From the NCBI GenBank assembly GCA_963995525.1, contig OZ023206.1:9453671-9517670 (forward strand): a DNA stretch of 64,000 bases, given 5' to 3'. This document shows, piece by piece, positions 10,265 to 22,879 of the stretch. Made by a program: the position numbers and the translations under genes. Under the pieces are notes generated by a model. That model was given only the letters and a program-made list of their open reading frames with translations. It had not been told where the DNA came from and did not search any database. Source of the DNA: Escarpia spicata. Lineage: Eukaryota > Annelida > Polychaeta > Sabellida > Siboglinidae. Position 1 is the first letter of the stretch, and each line of letters begins with the position of its first letter.

Positions 10265-11370
10265 TCCCCTCCAATTGTACACCAGGGCCCCGAAGGAAAC
10301 GGTGCCCGGAGTCTCAGGAGAAGGCCAGTCAGTGCAACTGGCACCAGTCACGGACAGCCGGAGTGTTGTACTTTTTCACGCATTTACAGACGTGGGGGTC
10401 GTCGATGTCGGCGTTGTCGACGACAAAGGACACATCGACGACCCAGCAATATCCCTGTTTGTACAACACCCCATCCGGGATCTGAGGGCTGCCACCCCTC
10501 ACTGTGATCACCGGAGCGCACTCAACTAGCCAGCCGCTGTTCTCCGTATACCGGATGAACTTATCCATGAGCGCATCGTGCCGCTTGATCCGGGATCCCC
10601 ATGTAAGATGACACACCTGGAGCACATGCCCCAGCGTCTCGGTCTGCCCGCATGCGTCGCACCTGTCATCTGCCTGGGGTTTACCTCGTGCTGCCCTTTT
10701 CTTTGTAGCTACAGTAGCTGCCCTGATTTGCAGGGCATGAATAAAGGCACTCCTAGTCATTAGTTTCGTGCCGTCATTGACCCACTGGTGAACATGTGGG
10801 ACTCCCGAAGAGGCCCTCAGGTCTTGACCATCGGCTGTCTTATATATAGCATCTGCCAAAGCTCTCTTTGCTTCCACCTTATTCCTTATCACAACCCCAT
10901 CCATCTGTACCGGTGGAGTGTGACACCTCACCATCTCCCTGGCATACGTTCGGGAGTGGGCGATCAGCGCAACCAACGCTGGACCGCTAGACTTGGCCAG
11001 CCTTTCCAATTTTGTATACTTCATCAACGGCACCGTCAAGCGGAAGGAGGGTACCCTGATTCCGCCGTCCTTCACATCTGCGTGTAGAAACGCGTTCATG
11101 CAATCATGAGGCAGCCGTAGCCATGCCCTAAGGCCCCTTCGGATCAATTTATCCAGTCTCCTTAGCACCACCCTGCTCCAGCGGGACAGAACCAGTCTGT
11201 GGAGAACCATGCTTATCAGATGTTTACATCAGATGTAAATACTTTGTTGGGGCTTTAACGGAGCCCTCGTAAGTTGCTTAAATCCCCTAGTGAGGATTTC
11301 CTCAGAGGTGGAGTCTCTTTCACGGGCGTTGATGTTCACCCCGATATACTTGTACCCTTCCAGTTTTAAG
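10265..11370 (-). mobile_element. R2-like retrotransposon 3' fragment
   Basis: The minus strand carries the 3' third of an RLE-type non-LTR retrotransposon of the R2 group. R2 elements normally sit at one site in 28S rDNA. No rRNA sequence flanks this fragment; it joins CR1 sequence at 10,262 on one side and repeat DNA near 11,370 on the other. The main frame is 10,329-11,210. Upstream of it (to about 11,370) the minus strand still encodes YKYIGVNINARE and LTRGFKQLTRAPLKPQQS, the post-palm region, but a small duplication near 11,215-11,240 introduces a stop and shifts the frame. Confidence 0.85.
10329..11210 (-). pseudogene. R2-like polyprotein C-terminus (zinc knuckle and RLE endonuclease)
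   Basis: This 293-codon frame begins in the thumb/linker (RAWLRLPHDCMNAFLHADVK, residues 28-47; GGIRVPSF, 49-56). It then shows the R2-type CCHC knuckle C184, C187, H195, C200. The restriction-like endonuclease follows, with RHDAL (210-214), PDGVLY (245-250) and VVDVS (257-261), the layout expected for a PD-(D/E)xK fold. The frame stops after RDWCQLH, where paralogous fragments continue through SFGALVYNWRG, so the extreme C-terminus is cut by a nonsense change. Assignment to the R2 clade rests on knuckle spacing and linker motifs; other RLE clades (R4, NeSL, HERO) are less likely. Confidence 0.82.
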
Positions 11371-12332
11371 TATATATCCTACCCCTTCTCACTTAACACC
11401 CACTTTTTAAGCAAATGAACATACAAACGACGTAAAACAACAAGATGTCAGATTCCCTTGATGCCATGAAACAAATCTTGCTAGTTCTGCTTTCATTTTC
11501 TAGTTACCTGCAATATGCCGAGTTACTCTGCCGAAAGAATGCGGGCATCCTAGACTTTTATATACTCAATGCACAAAATGGCGGCCAACAAAGTAAATTA
11601 TAAACAAAGAAAATACTCGGCTGGAACCGGCTGAAGTGTTCAGCAATCACCTTTCGCAGAAGATCCGACGCAGATGAAACTCAACGCAAAAATGGTGATG
11701 ACTACGTGAAACGATGACGGCAATGAAAACAAAACACTCAACTGAATTGTCTGCTCTCTCAACCAAAGTGGCAGACTTCTCCTAACGCACGCTACTACAG
11801 CGCGCTACTAAAATGCGCTGATTAGTTCTTTGCGCCAACGGCTAAAATTAATTAACATATAATTCTAAAAATCCATTGGGCCAATCATCACTTGTCTGCA
11901 TTGTTGCCAGCACAAAAACACGTATGCTGCATCGTGCTGGTGCAGCATACTCCCATTTACTCTTTGCTCATACCTTTTCAATAACCATGATATCTATTCT
12001 ATATAACACATCACGTGTACTTTGAAGACATTCCATGCAGAAAAAACAAAGTTGTTTTAAGTATGTCTGCTGCCCCTTCTCACGTAACACCCATGTTTTT
12101 AGCAGATGAACTTACAAACAAATTAAACTAACAATATATCAGCGTTGAGCGCGGACCTGCGACGCATATGTCTTACGCTACGTTGATGTGCCGACGTCGA
12201 CGCTCTGCGCCCACTCGACCGTGAACAGTGGCGACAATTGGGGCGGGTCATTTAAAAATAAGAAAGCATCATAATCGTCTGAATCCATGGAATTGACCTT
12301 TTTGAATTATTTAGTTACATTTTTATTGATTT
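11371..12332. repeat. Duplicated block F and dispersed CCCCTTCTCACNTAACACCC repeat
   Basis: From about 11,758 the segment matches 39,937-40,510 in the right flank. Two copies of a dispersed repeat marked by CCCCTTCTCAC and TAACACCCA lie at about 11,385-11,560 and 12,068-12,150; further copies are near 40,230 and 42,480. No gene found. The string TGGCGACAATTGGGGCGGGT near 12,230 resembles a primer-binding site next to an LTR end, but no LTR pair was found. Confidence 0.65.
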
Positions 12333-13034
12333 TTTAACTACCGCCTTAAGAACCCTGCGTACCCTCCATAATGAGGAGAAAAGCCTGAAAAGGCAGAAGC
12401 TCGTGTAGCAGTTTACGTAGGGAAAAGCGTAACAAATTCTAAAGTTACTTGTTTCACCATGAATAACGACAGTGCACCACATTTAGACATGCTATTAAAA
12501 CTTGACATAGTGACAACATTGTGCTTTGATAATGACTAATTACATTCTACACATGATACTCAAACATTACATAGTGACTAGCAATGAAGGATGTACGCCT
12601 TGAAATGTGCTGTAATGACTATAATGTTATGCAGGTGGAGCTGGGGTGGAGGCGGGAAACTTAAATCATTGCGATGGTGATCGAACTGACCTGTTTCCTT
12701 TATCTTCGACAAATGTAAACAAAGATGGCAACTAGCTAGGTATTGATATTACTATGCAGCCTAATCACTTCCGTAATGCTGCTCATGAACTCTTTCTTGC
12801 TGATGCCCGCAAAAACCCCACCTAAAACGAGTTTTAGTGTATAGGGCAAAAGCATTAATGACAACAAACTACAGAATGTGCAGAGTGATAAGACGTTCTG
12901 TGCCCGTGTATAGACAATTAAGAGGCGACACATGATGTATACGAGTGAGATATGTTTGAAAGCATAGTGGACTTAAGAATAACGAGACAGTCGATAATTA
13001 ATCAGCTTTTTATTTTTTGTTCGTCAAATTTCCA

Positions 13035-13999
13035 TGCCACCCCCATTCGACCACCCCAACTGCCATCAGCTTCATTTCTCCCTTTATGATCCCTAGGCAG
13101 CGACACAGGCTTGCGGACCAAGGCGACATTACTCCCCTCCAATTGTACACCAGGGCCCCGAAGGAAACGGTGCCCGGTGTCTCGGGAGAAGGCCAGTACA
13201 ACTGGCACCAGTCACGGACAGCCGGAGTGTTGTACTTCACGCATTTGCTAACGTGGGCGACGTCAAGGTCAGCGTTGTCGGCGACAACGGACATATCGAC
13301 GACCCAACAGTGTCCCTGTTTGTACAACACCCCATCCGGGATCTGAGGGCTGCCACCCCTCACTGTGATCACCGGAGCGTGCTCAACTAGCCAGCTGCGG
13401 TTCTCCATATATCCGGGACCCCCATGTACGATGACACACCTGGAGCAAATTCCCCAGAGTCACACCTGTCATCTGCCTGGTGTCTACCACGTGTCGCCCT
13501 TTTCTTTGTAACTACTGTAGCAGGCCTGATTTGCAGGGCATCAATAAAGGCACTCCCAGTCATTAATTTTGTGATGTCATTGACCCTCTGGTGAACATGT
13601 GGGACTCCCGAAGAGGCCCTCAGGTCATGTCTTATATAGAGCATCTGCCAAAGCTCTCTTTGCATCCATATCACAACCCCCTCCACCTGTACCGGTGGAG
13701 TGTGACACCTCACCATCTCCCTGGCATAGGTTCGGGAGTGAGCCATCAGCGCAACCAACGCTGGATCGCAAGACTTGGCCAGCCTTTCCAGTCTCGCATA
13801 CTTCATCAACAGCACGGTCAAGCGGAACGAGGGTACCCCGAGTCCGCCGTCCTTCACATCTGCGTGTAGAAACGCGTTCAAGTAATCATGAGGCAGCCGT
13901 AGCCATGCCCTAAGACCCCTTCACATCAATTTATCCAGTCTCCTTAGCACTGCTGCGTTCGAGCGGGATAGCACTAGTCAGTGGTGAACCTTGGTTATC
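13035..13999 (-). pseudogene. R2-like fragment in tandem unit 1
   Basis: The minus strand encodes FLHADVKDGGLGVPSF (frame 13,387-13,881). After a deletion that removes most of the zinc knuckle (only DDRCDSG remains before the frame changes), it encodes the endonuclease end with PQIPDGVLYKQG and VRDWCQLYWPSPE, then SFGALVYNWRG (frame 13,010-13,408). Here the C-terminal part lost from the 10.3-kb fragment is retained. It joins LINE sequence abruptly at 14,000, in the same orientation. Confidence 0.82.
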
Positions 14000-14727
14000 C
14001 GTACTCTAGTTTTGGCCTTATTAACATATGGTAGGCTGTTTCATTAACTTTAGATGTTGCAGGGTGGAGAGAGCTTTTAAGGAGGCCAAGTGTTCTAACA
14101 GATTGAGATGCAGTGGTGTTAACATGCTTTGTCCACGACAGTTTGGAATCTATTGTGATGCCAAGATAGGGGTGTGAATCGACTTGGGAAACTGGTTGGT
14201 TTGAGATGGTGTAAGTGAAGAAGCTTGGTTTGCATTTATGGGTAATTCTGAGAAGTTGACACTTTGAGATATTGAAGTTCATTTGCCACTTGTCTGTCCA
14301 GTCGGCTAGTTTGTTTAGGTCTGTTTGAAGGATGTTATGGTCTGCAGGTGTTTGGATTTCTCTATATTGGATCGAGTCATCGGCAAAGAGTCTGATAGTT
14401 GAGTTGATTGAATTGGTGATGTCATTTATGTACAGTAGGAAAAGGACAGGGCCAAGGACTGAGCCTTGGGGTACGCCGGAGATGACATTTGCAGGAGCTG
14501 AGTGGGAACCATTTATTGATACAATCTGGGTGCGGTTTGATAGAAATGACGTTATCCATTGTAGTGTGTGACCTGTGATACCATAGTATTTTAATTTACT
14601 GAAAAGTTTGTGGGGAACCTTGTCGAAAGCTTTGGAAAATATCGAGGAGGATGACGTCTGTTTGTTTCTGCATTCATAGAGGAAGCCAAGTCATGGACTG
14701 CTTCCACAAGCTGTGTTTGGCAGGATA
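14000..14727 (-). pseudogene. LINE RT fragment in tandem unit 1
   Basis: This is an internal piece of the same LINE family as 1,185-3,597. The frame at 13,995-14,282 encodes MNFNISKCQLLRITHK and YLGITIDSKLSWTKH; upstream on the minus strand lie the FADD region and the AFDKVPHK motif. Both ends are clean junctions: R2-like DNA at 14,000 and block B at 14,728. Neither junction keeps an open fusion frame. Confidence 0.85.
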
Positions 14728-15300
14728 GTAAAGAGCGGACGGGGTAATGTTAGTGTCAGTCACGTGGCTCGATCTTCAAGTCGGTGTGCGAAATGCAGAT
14801 AGACGTGGTTTCTGTAGGAGATGTCCTGCTGTGACTAAAGGCCTCAATACATTATCAGGCAATGTCGTTCGGCAGTGTCTTGCCGGATTAGTTACTATGG
14901 CAAATACTGACGTCACCATTGGGCACTCTCTGTCTGCTGGGGATCCAACATGCACTATTGTCATCAGACACGGGGCATCCGATGGCCAATGAAATTGCGT
15001 ATAGGGTGGCCACACCCCCATGAGCGAAATGGCAGCCTTGTCAAGTCAACAACAATCCCCGTTGATAACTAGAGTACTATGGTACGTAGTGGTTCCATCT
15101 AGAGGGTAAACAATTTACTAATTACGGTTAGATACAGAAAAAGGTTGTGCTTAAGCGAGTGAAAATTAATCAACCCACCTCGGTTGAGCTGAAGCTACTT
15201 GTAGACGGGAGACGTAGGCCGTCCTGCCAATCAACTGATGACCCAGGATATGATCGAAAGGCGTGACAGTTCTCCTGTTCAAGAATGTGCGATTTTATGA
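14728..15300. repeat. Block B in tandem unit 1
   Basis: Homologous to 4,078-4,638. Opposed 81-codon open frames on the two strands recur in all units only because the units are nearly identical; they show no known domain. Confidence 0.8.
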
Positions 15301-15654
15301 TTTGTTTTTAATTTTTCACCAAATAAAGAAGACAACTCCACCACATTCCAAGTATTTACATGGACATTAAATTTACGCTGACAAATGTTCCAAATCCCTC
15401 TGCGAATTTATTAACTGCACCAATTTTTTCTCCCCCATAGAATTCGACTAAAACGAACTAATGGATCATCATCGCTGTCATCAAATGGGTAGTAGCTTTC
15501 TTCCTGAAGAACACATGTTTACTCTTGCTAATAATGTTAACCAATTGATGATCAAGTTAAAATTGCATTTCACTACTGTCACAGAAACAATATTTTTTTA
15601 CAATGGTAGTTTATGAATAAATAAATGACTGTGTCAACGTACACAAACACTACT
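15301..15654. other. Array-specific non-coding segment
   Basis: About 350 bp of AT-rich DNA after block B, found only inside the tandem units. No gene or repeat structure recognised. Confidence 0.5.
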
Positions 15655-16630
15655 TATGTTTTGCTGAACTGAAATATGCAGCAATCTGGTCCATTCACTG
15701 CTGGTTGCATTGTGACAACAGAGCTGTGGCTGATGACATTCTCATGTGTCTGACACAAACACGTGTCATGTGGCGTGTTGTGACTGAGAAACACATTGAC
15801 TGGTCAAAGTGTACAGAATGTACTGAAGCCGATGGCATTATTCGACATACATGTTGTATTTAAATTATTTAACCCTCGTCATATGAACTGGCACACAGGG
15901 CAGAAAGGATGCATCTTCAGGTCGTTCAATGTGCAGCTTGCTTTGTAGCCTGACTACAGCTTCAAGGAGCATTTTTTGTAGTTTTCTTGCATGATTCTTC
16001 TTGAAATTGTTTCAGTTGTCCTTTTTTACCTTCAGGTATCCATAGGGCCTCACCCATGATAACAGTTTTGTCAGTCAAAATTGTTTCCAACATGCTACAA
16101 AGTGTGGTTGGGCACGTGATCGAACACGCGATCGAATGTGCGATCGAACGTGCAATCGGCATGCTATTGGACGTCATCAAAAATTTAAATAATAATAGCA
16201 GTATAAATATAACAAGAAATATATGTATCTGTATATTTATATTAAAACACGGCAGCAACTATAAGTATATATACATTGAGGTATACGGAGGTAGAATGTC
16301 CAATACCGGATTTAAAATAGAGAATGTCTGCAAGAGCCCCGTTCTCGATTACCTATATCCCAATCGCACCACGGTTTCAGTTCGATTGTCCAACAATTGA
16401 ACTGCGCAGCAATTGCTACTGTCTTTCAGTGTCACACATTCACCACTTCCATCATACAAACCTCTGCCGTGCTGTCATCGTTGTCACGATCGGTCTTTTT
16501 AAGTTGTCGTTGTCGTTGACTGAAGGCAATACATCGATGCTGACCACGCGCTGTCGATGTCGTCCATACTTTCACATCAACATTGTTTCTTCTGCAACAA
16601 TAAAAAAACATTGGACTCTCGACTGGATAA
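15655..16630. repeat. Block D in tandem unit 1
   Basis: Homologous to 6,518-7,475 and containing the GATCGAA array from 16,116. Overlapping frames of about 100 codons on both strands (15,962-16,258 minus; 16,056-16,400 plus) recur in every copy but look non-coding: no domains, and their ends shift between copies. Confidence 0.8.
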
Positions 16631-17956
16631 GCCAAATCAAAACATGATTGTGTGTGTTTGTACCTCATTCAGAGTTTGTATATGAAAATGACATGTTGAA
16701 AGACATATTCCTAACCTGTTCTCTTCTCTCATGAGTCGGTAGACATCAAATTGCCTATCACCTTCCCCGATGAATAATGTCAGATCCTGCGTACCCTCCA
16801 TAATGAGGAGAAAAGCCTGAAAAGGCAGAAGCTCGTGTAGCAGTTTACGTAGGGAAAAGCGTCACATTCTAAAGCTACTTGTTTCACCATGAATAACGAC
16901 AGTGCACCACATTTAGACATGCTATTAAAACTTGACTGATAGATTCACTGTGATTACAGTCACAGCATCATTGAACTGACATGACTATTTCCACTTTCTT
17001 CAGCCTCTACTCAGCAGCTTCCATTTTGACTGTCATTACAACATTTAGCTTGTACCTTCTGTTTGACATTCGTGATACTGCTTCGCGCCATTCTTGCAGT
17101 CTTCTAACATGTTTTGCTGAACTGAAACATGCAGCAATCTGGTCGACTGGTATCCGGTGTACAACCACAGGTTGAAGTGCGCAAGGAGGGCACGTGGTTT
17201 CAGCTTCCTGATGTCATTCCGCGAAATCATGTCTAAGCCTGTGAACCCATCATACTTTAACTACCGCCCTAAGAACCCTGCATACACTCCATAATGAGGA
17301 GAAAAGCCTGAAAAGGTAAAACCTCGTGTAGCAGTTTGAGTAAGGAAAAGCATCACAAATTCTAAAGCTACTTGTTTCACCATGAATAACGACAGTGCAC
17401 CACATTTAGACATGCTATTAAAACTTGACATAGTGACAACATTGTGCTTTGATAATGACTAATTACATTCTACACATGATACTCAAACATTACATAGTGA
17501 CTAGCAATGAAGGATGTACGCCTTGAAATGTGCTGTAATGACTATAATGTTATGCAGGTGGAGCTGGGGTGGAGGCGGGAAACTTAAATCATTGCGATGG
17601 TGATCGAACTGACCTGTTTCCTTTATCTTCTACAAATGTAAACAGAGATGGAAACTAGCTAGCTACTGATATTACTGTGCAGCCTAATCACTTCCGTAAT
17701 GCTGCTCATGAACTCTTTCTTGCTGATGCCCGCAAAAACCCCACCTAAAACGAGTTTTAGTGTATAGGGCAAAAGCATTAATGACAACAAACTACAGAAT
17801 GTGCAGAGTGATAAGACGTTCTGTGCCCGTGTATAGACAATTAAGAGGCGACACATGATGTATACGAGTGAGATATGTTTGAAAGCATAGTGGACTTAAG
17901 AATAACGAGACAGTCGATAATTAATCAGCTTTTTATTTTTTGTTCGTCAAATTTCC

Positions 17957-18921
17957 ATGCCACCCCCATTCGACCACCCTGCCGCCATCAGCTTCATTTC
18001 TCCCTTTATGATCCCCAGGCAGCGACACAGGCTTGCGGACCAAGGCGACATTACTCCCCTCCAATTGTACACCAGGGCCCCGAAGGAAACGGTGCCCGGT
18101 GTCTCGGGAGAAGGCCAGTACAACTGGCACCAGTCACGGACAGCCGGAGTGTTGTACTTCACGCATTTGCTAACGTGGGCGACGTCAAGGTCAGCGTTGT
18201 CGGCGACAACGGACATATCGACGACCCAACAGTGTCCCTGTTTGTACAACACCCCATCCGGGATCTGAGGGCTGCCACCCCTCACTGTGATCACCGGAGC
18301 GTGCTCAACTAGCCAGCTGCGGTTCTCCATATATCCGGGACCCCCATGTACGATGACACACCTGGAGCAAATTCCCCAGAGTCACACCTGTCATCTGCCT
18401 GGTGTCTACCACGTGTCGCCCTTTTCTTTGTAACTACTGTAGCTGGCCTGATTTGCAGGGCATCAATAAAGACACTCCCAGTCATTAATTTTGTGATGTC
18501 ATTGACCCTCTGGTGAACATGTGGGACTCCCGAAGAGGCCCTCAGGTCATGTCTTATATAGAGCATCTGCCAAAGCTCTCTTTGCATCCTTATCACAACC
18601 CCCTCCACCTGTACCGGTGGAGTGTGACACCTCACCATCTCCCTGGCATACGTTCGGGAGTGAGCCATCAGCGCAACCAACGCTGGATCGCAAGACTTGG
18701 CCAGCCTTTCCAGTCTCGCATACTTCATCAACGGCACGGTCAAGCGGAACGAGGGTACCCCGAGTCCGCCGTCCTTCACATCTGCGTGTAGAAACGCGTT
18801 CAAGTAATCATGAAGCAGCCGTAGCCATGCCCTAAGACCCCTTCACATCAATTTATCCAGTCTCCTTAGCACTGCTGCGTTCGAGCGGGATAGCACTAGT
18901 CAGTGGTGAACCTTGGTTATC
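17957..18921 (-). pseudogene. R2-like fragment in tandem unit 2
   Basis: Same content as the unit 1 fragment (frames 18,309-18,803 and 17,947-18,330). One substitution near 18,472 changes SAFIDA to SVFIDA relative to units 3 and 4. Confidence 0.82.
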
Positions 18922-19650
18922 CGTACTCTAGTTTTGGCCTTATTAACATATGGTAGGCTGTTTCATTAACTTTAGATGTTGCAGGGTGGAGAGAGCTTTT
19001 AAGGAGGCCAAGTGTTCTAACAGATTGAGATGCAGTGGTGTTAACATGCTTTGTCCACGACAGTTTGGAATCTATTGTGATGCCAAGATAGGGGTGTGAA
19101 TCGACTTGGGAAACTGGTTGGTTTGAGATGGTGTAAGTGAAGAAGCTTGGTTTGCATTTATGGGTAATTCTGAGAAGTTGACACTTTGAGATATTGAAGT
19201 TCATTTGCCACTTGTCTGTCCAGTCGGCTAGTTTGTTTAGGTCTGTTTGAAGGATGTTATGGTCTGCAGGTGTTTGGATTTCTCTATATTGGATCGAGTC
19301 ATCGGCAAAGAGTCTGATAGTTGAGTTGATTGAATTGGTGATGTCATTTATGTACAGTAGGAAAAGGACAGGGCCAAGGACTGAGCCTTTGGGGTACGCC
19401 GGAGATGACATTTGCAGGAGCTGAGTGGGAACCATTTATTGATACAATCTGGGTGCGGTTTGATAGAAATGACGTTATCCATTGTAGTGTGTGACCTGTG
19501 ATACCATAGTATTTTAATTTACTGAGAAGTTTGTGGGGAACCTTGTCGAAAGCTTTGGAAAATATCGAGGAGGATGACATCTGTTTGTTTCTGCATTCAT
19601 AGAGGAAGCCAAGTCATGGACTGCTTCCACAAGCTGTGTTTGGCAGGATA
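18922..19650 (-). pseudogene. LINE RT fragment in tandem unit 2
   Basis: The frame 18,917-19,435 encodes LFLLYINDITNSINST, RLFADDSIQYRE and YLGITIDSKLSWTKH. The preceding AFDKVPHKLL and SGVPQ motifs lie in a different frame (19,344-19,580) because of an extra T between GAGCC and GGGGTACGCC. Confidence 0.87.
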
Positions 19651-22600
19651 GTAAAGAGCGGACGGGGTAATGTTAGTGTCAGTCACGTGGCTCGATCTTC
19701 AAGTCGGTGTGCGAAATGCAGATAGACGTGGTTTCTGTAGGAGATGTCCTGCTGTGACTAAAGGCCTCAATACATTATCAGGCAATGTCGTTCGGCAGTG
19801 TCTTGCCGGATTAGTTACTATGGCAAATACTGACGTCACCATTGGGCACTCTCTGTCTGCTGGGGATCCAACATGCACTATTGTCATCAGATACGGGGCA
19901 TCCGATGGCCAATGAAATTGCGTATAGGGTGGCCACACCCCCATGAGCGAAATGGCAGCCTTGTCAAGTCAACAACAATCCCCGTTGATAACTAGAGTAC
20001 TATGGTACGTAGTGGTTCCATCTAGCGGGTAAACAATTTACTAATTACGGTTAGATACAGAAAAAGGTTGTGCTTAAGCGAGTGAAAATTAATCAACCCA
20101 CCTCGGTTGAGCTGAAGCTACTTGTAGACGGGAGACGTAGGCCGTCCTGCCAATCAACTGATGACCCAGGATATGATCGAAAGGCGTGACAGTTCTCCTG
20201 TTCAAGAATGTGCGATTTTATGATTTGTTTTTAATTTTTCACCAAATAAAGAAGACAACTCCACCACATTCCAAGTATTTACATGGACATTAAATTTACG
20301 CTGACAAATGTTCCAAATCCCTCTGCGAATTTATTAACTGCACCAATTTTTTCTCCCCCATAGAATTCGACTAAAACGAACTAATGGATCATCATCGCTG
20401 TCATCAAATGGGTAGTAGCTTTCTTCCTGAAGAACACATGTTTACTCTTGCTAATAATGTTAACCAATTGATGATCAAGTTAAAATTGCATTTCACTACT
20501 GTCACAGAAACAATATTTTTTTACAATGGTAGTTTATAAATAAATAAATGACTGTGTCAACGTACACAAACACTACTTATGTTTTGCTGAACTGAAATAT
20601 GCAGCAATCTGGTCCATTCACTGCTGGTTGCATTGTGACAACAGAGCTGTGGCTGATGACATTCTCATGTGTCTGACACAAACACGTGTCATGTGGCGTG
20701 TTGTGACTGAGAAACACATTGACTGGTCAAAGTGTACAGAATGTACTGAAGCCGATGGCATTATTCGACATACATGTTGTATTTAAATTATTTAACCCTC
20801 GTCATATGAACTGGCACACAGGGCAGAAAGGATGCATCTTCAGGTCGTTCAATGTGCAGCTTGCTTTGTAGCCTGACTACAGCTTCAAGGAGCATTTTTT
20901 GTAGTTTTCTTGCATGATTCTTCTTGAAATTGTTTCAGTTGTCCTTTTTTACCTTCAGGTATCCATAGGGCCTCACCCATGATAACAGTTTTGTCAGTCA
21001 AAATTGTTTCCAACATGCTACAAAGTGTGGTTGGGCACGTGATCGAACACGCGATCGAATGTGCGATCGAACGTGCAATCGGCATGCTATTGGACGTCAT
21101 CAAAAATTTAAATAATAATAGCAGTATAAATATAACAAGAAATATATGTATCTGTATATTTATATTAAAACACGGCAGCAACTATAAGTATATATACATT
21201 GAGGTATACGGAGGTAGAATGTCCAATACCGGATTTAAAATAGAGAATGTCTGCAAGAGCCCCGTTCTCGATTACCTATATCCCAATCGCACCACGGTTT
21301 CAGTTCGATTGTCCAACAATTGAACTGCGCAGCAATTGCTACTGTCTTTCAGTGTCACACATTCACCACTTCCATCATACAAACCTCTGCCGTGCTGTCA
21401 TCGTTGTCACGATCGGTCTTTTTAAGTTGTCGTTGTCGTCGACTGAAGGCAATACATCGATGCTGACCACGCGCTGTCGATGTCGTCCATACTTTCACAT
21501 CAACATTGTTTCTTCTGCAACAATAAAAAAACATTGGACTCTCGACTGGATAAGCCAAATCAAAACATGATTGTGTGTGTTTGTACCTCATTCAGAGTTT
21601 GTATATGAAAATGACATGTTGAAAGACATATTCCTAACCTGTTCTCTTCTCTCATGAGTCGGTAGACATCAAATTGCCTATCACCTTCCCCGATGAATAA
21701 TGTCAGATCCTGCGTACCCTCCATAATGAGGAGAAAAGCCTGAAAAGGCAGAAGCTCGTGTAGCAGTTTACGTAGGGAAAAGCGTCACATTCTAAAGCTA
21801 CTTGTTTCACCATGAATAACGACAGTGCACCACATTTAGACATGCTATTAAAACTTGACTGATAGATTCACTGTGATTACAGTCACAGCATCATTGAACT
21901 GACATGACTATTTCCACTTTCTTCAGCCTCTACTCAGCAGCTTCCATTTTGACTGTCATTACAACATTTAGCTTGTACCTTCTGTTTGACATTCGTGATA
22001 CTGCTTCGCGCCATTCTTGCAGTCTTCTAACATGTTTTGCTGAACTGAAACATGCAGCAATCTGGTCGACTGGTATCCGGTGTACAACCACAGGTTGAAG
22101 TGCGCAAGGAGGGCACGTGGTTTCAGCTTCCTGATGTCATTCCGCGAAATCATGTCTAAGCCTGTGAACCCATCATACTTTAACTACCGCCCTAAGAACC
22201 CTGCATACACTCCATAATGAGGAGAAAAGCCTGAAAAGGTAAAACCTCGTGTAGCAGTTTGAGTAAGGAAAAGCATCACAAATTCTAAAGCTACTTGTTT
22301 CACCATGAATAACGAGAATGCACCACATTTAGACATGCTATTAAAACTTGACATAGTGACAACATTGTGCTTTGATAATGACTAATTACATTCTACACAT
22401 GATACTCAAACATTACATAGTGACTAGCAATGAAGGATGTACGCCTTGAAATGTGCTGTAATGACTATAATGTTATGCAGGTGGAGCTGGGGTGGAGGCG
22501 GGAAACTTAAATCATTGCGATGGTGATCGAACTGACCTGTTTCCTTTATCTTCTACAAATGTAAACAGAGATGGAAACTAGCTAGCTACTGATATTACTG

Positions 22601-22879
22601 TGCAGCCTAATCACTTCCGTAATGCTGCTCATGAACTCTTTCTTGCTGATGCCCGCAAAAACCCCACCTAAAACGAGTTTTAGTGTATAGGGCAAAAGCA
22701 TTAATGACAACAAACTACAGAATGTGCAGAGTGATAAGACGTTCTGTGCCCGTGTATAGACAATTAAGAGGCGACACATGATGTATACGAGTGAGATATG
22801 TTTGAAAGCATAGTGGACTTAAGAATAACGAGACAGTCGATAATTAATCAGCTTTTTATTTTTTGTTCGTCAAATTTCC

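Larger units (their letters stand above)
12333..17255. repeat. Tandem unit 1
   Basis: First and most diverged copy. It lacks the extra T that units 2-4 share in the LINE segment (14,461 region), and its block C start is closer to the 40-kb copy than to the other units. Confidence 0.9.
17256..22178. repeat. Tandem unit 2
   Basis: Near-identical to units 3 and 4. It carries the +1 T frameshift near 19,389 that is shared with those units. Confidence 0.93.

Noticed and set aside
10275..11087. Plus-strand frames over the R2-like fragment
   Set aside because: They are antisense shadows of the R2-like coding sequence.
17875..18312. 145-codon plus-strand frame recurring in units 2-4
   Set aside because: Antisense to the R2-like endonuclease region; no independent support.
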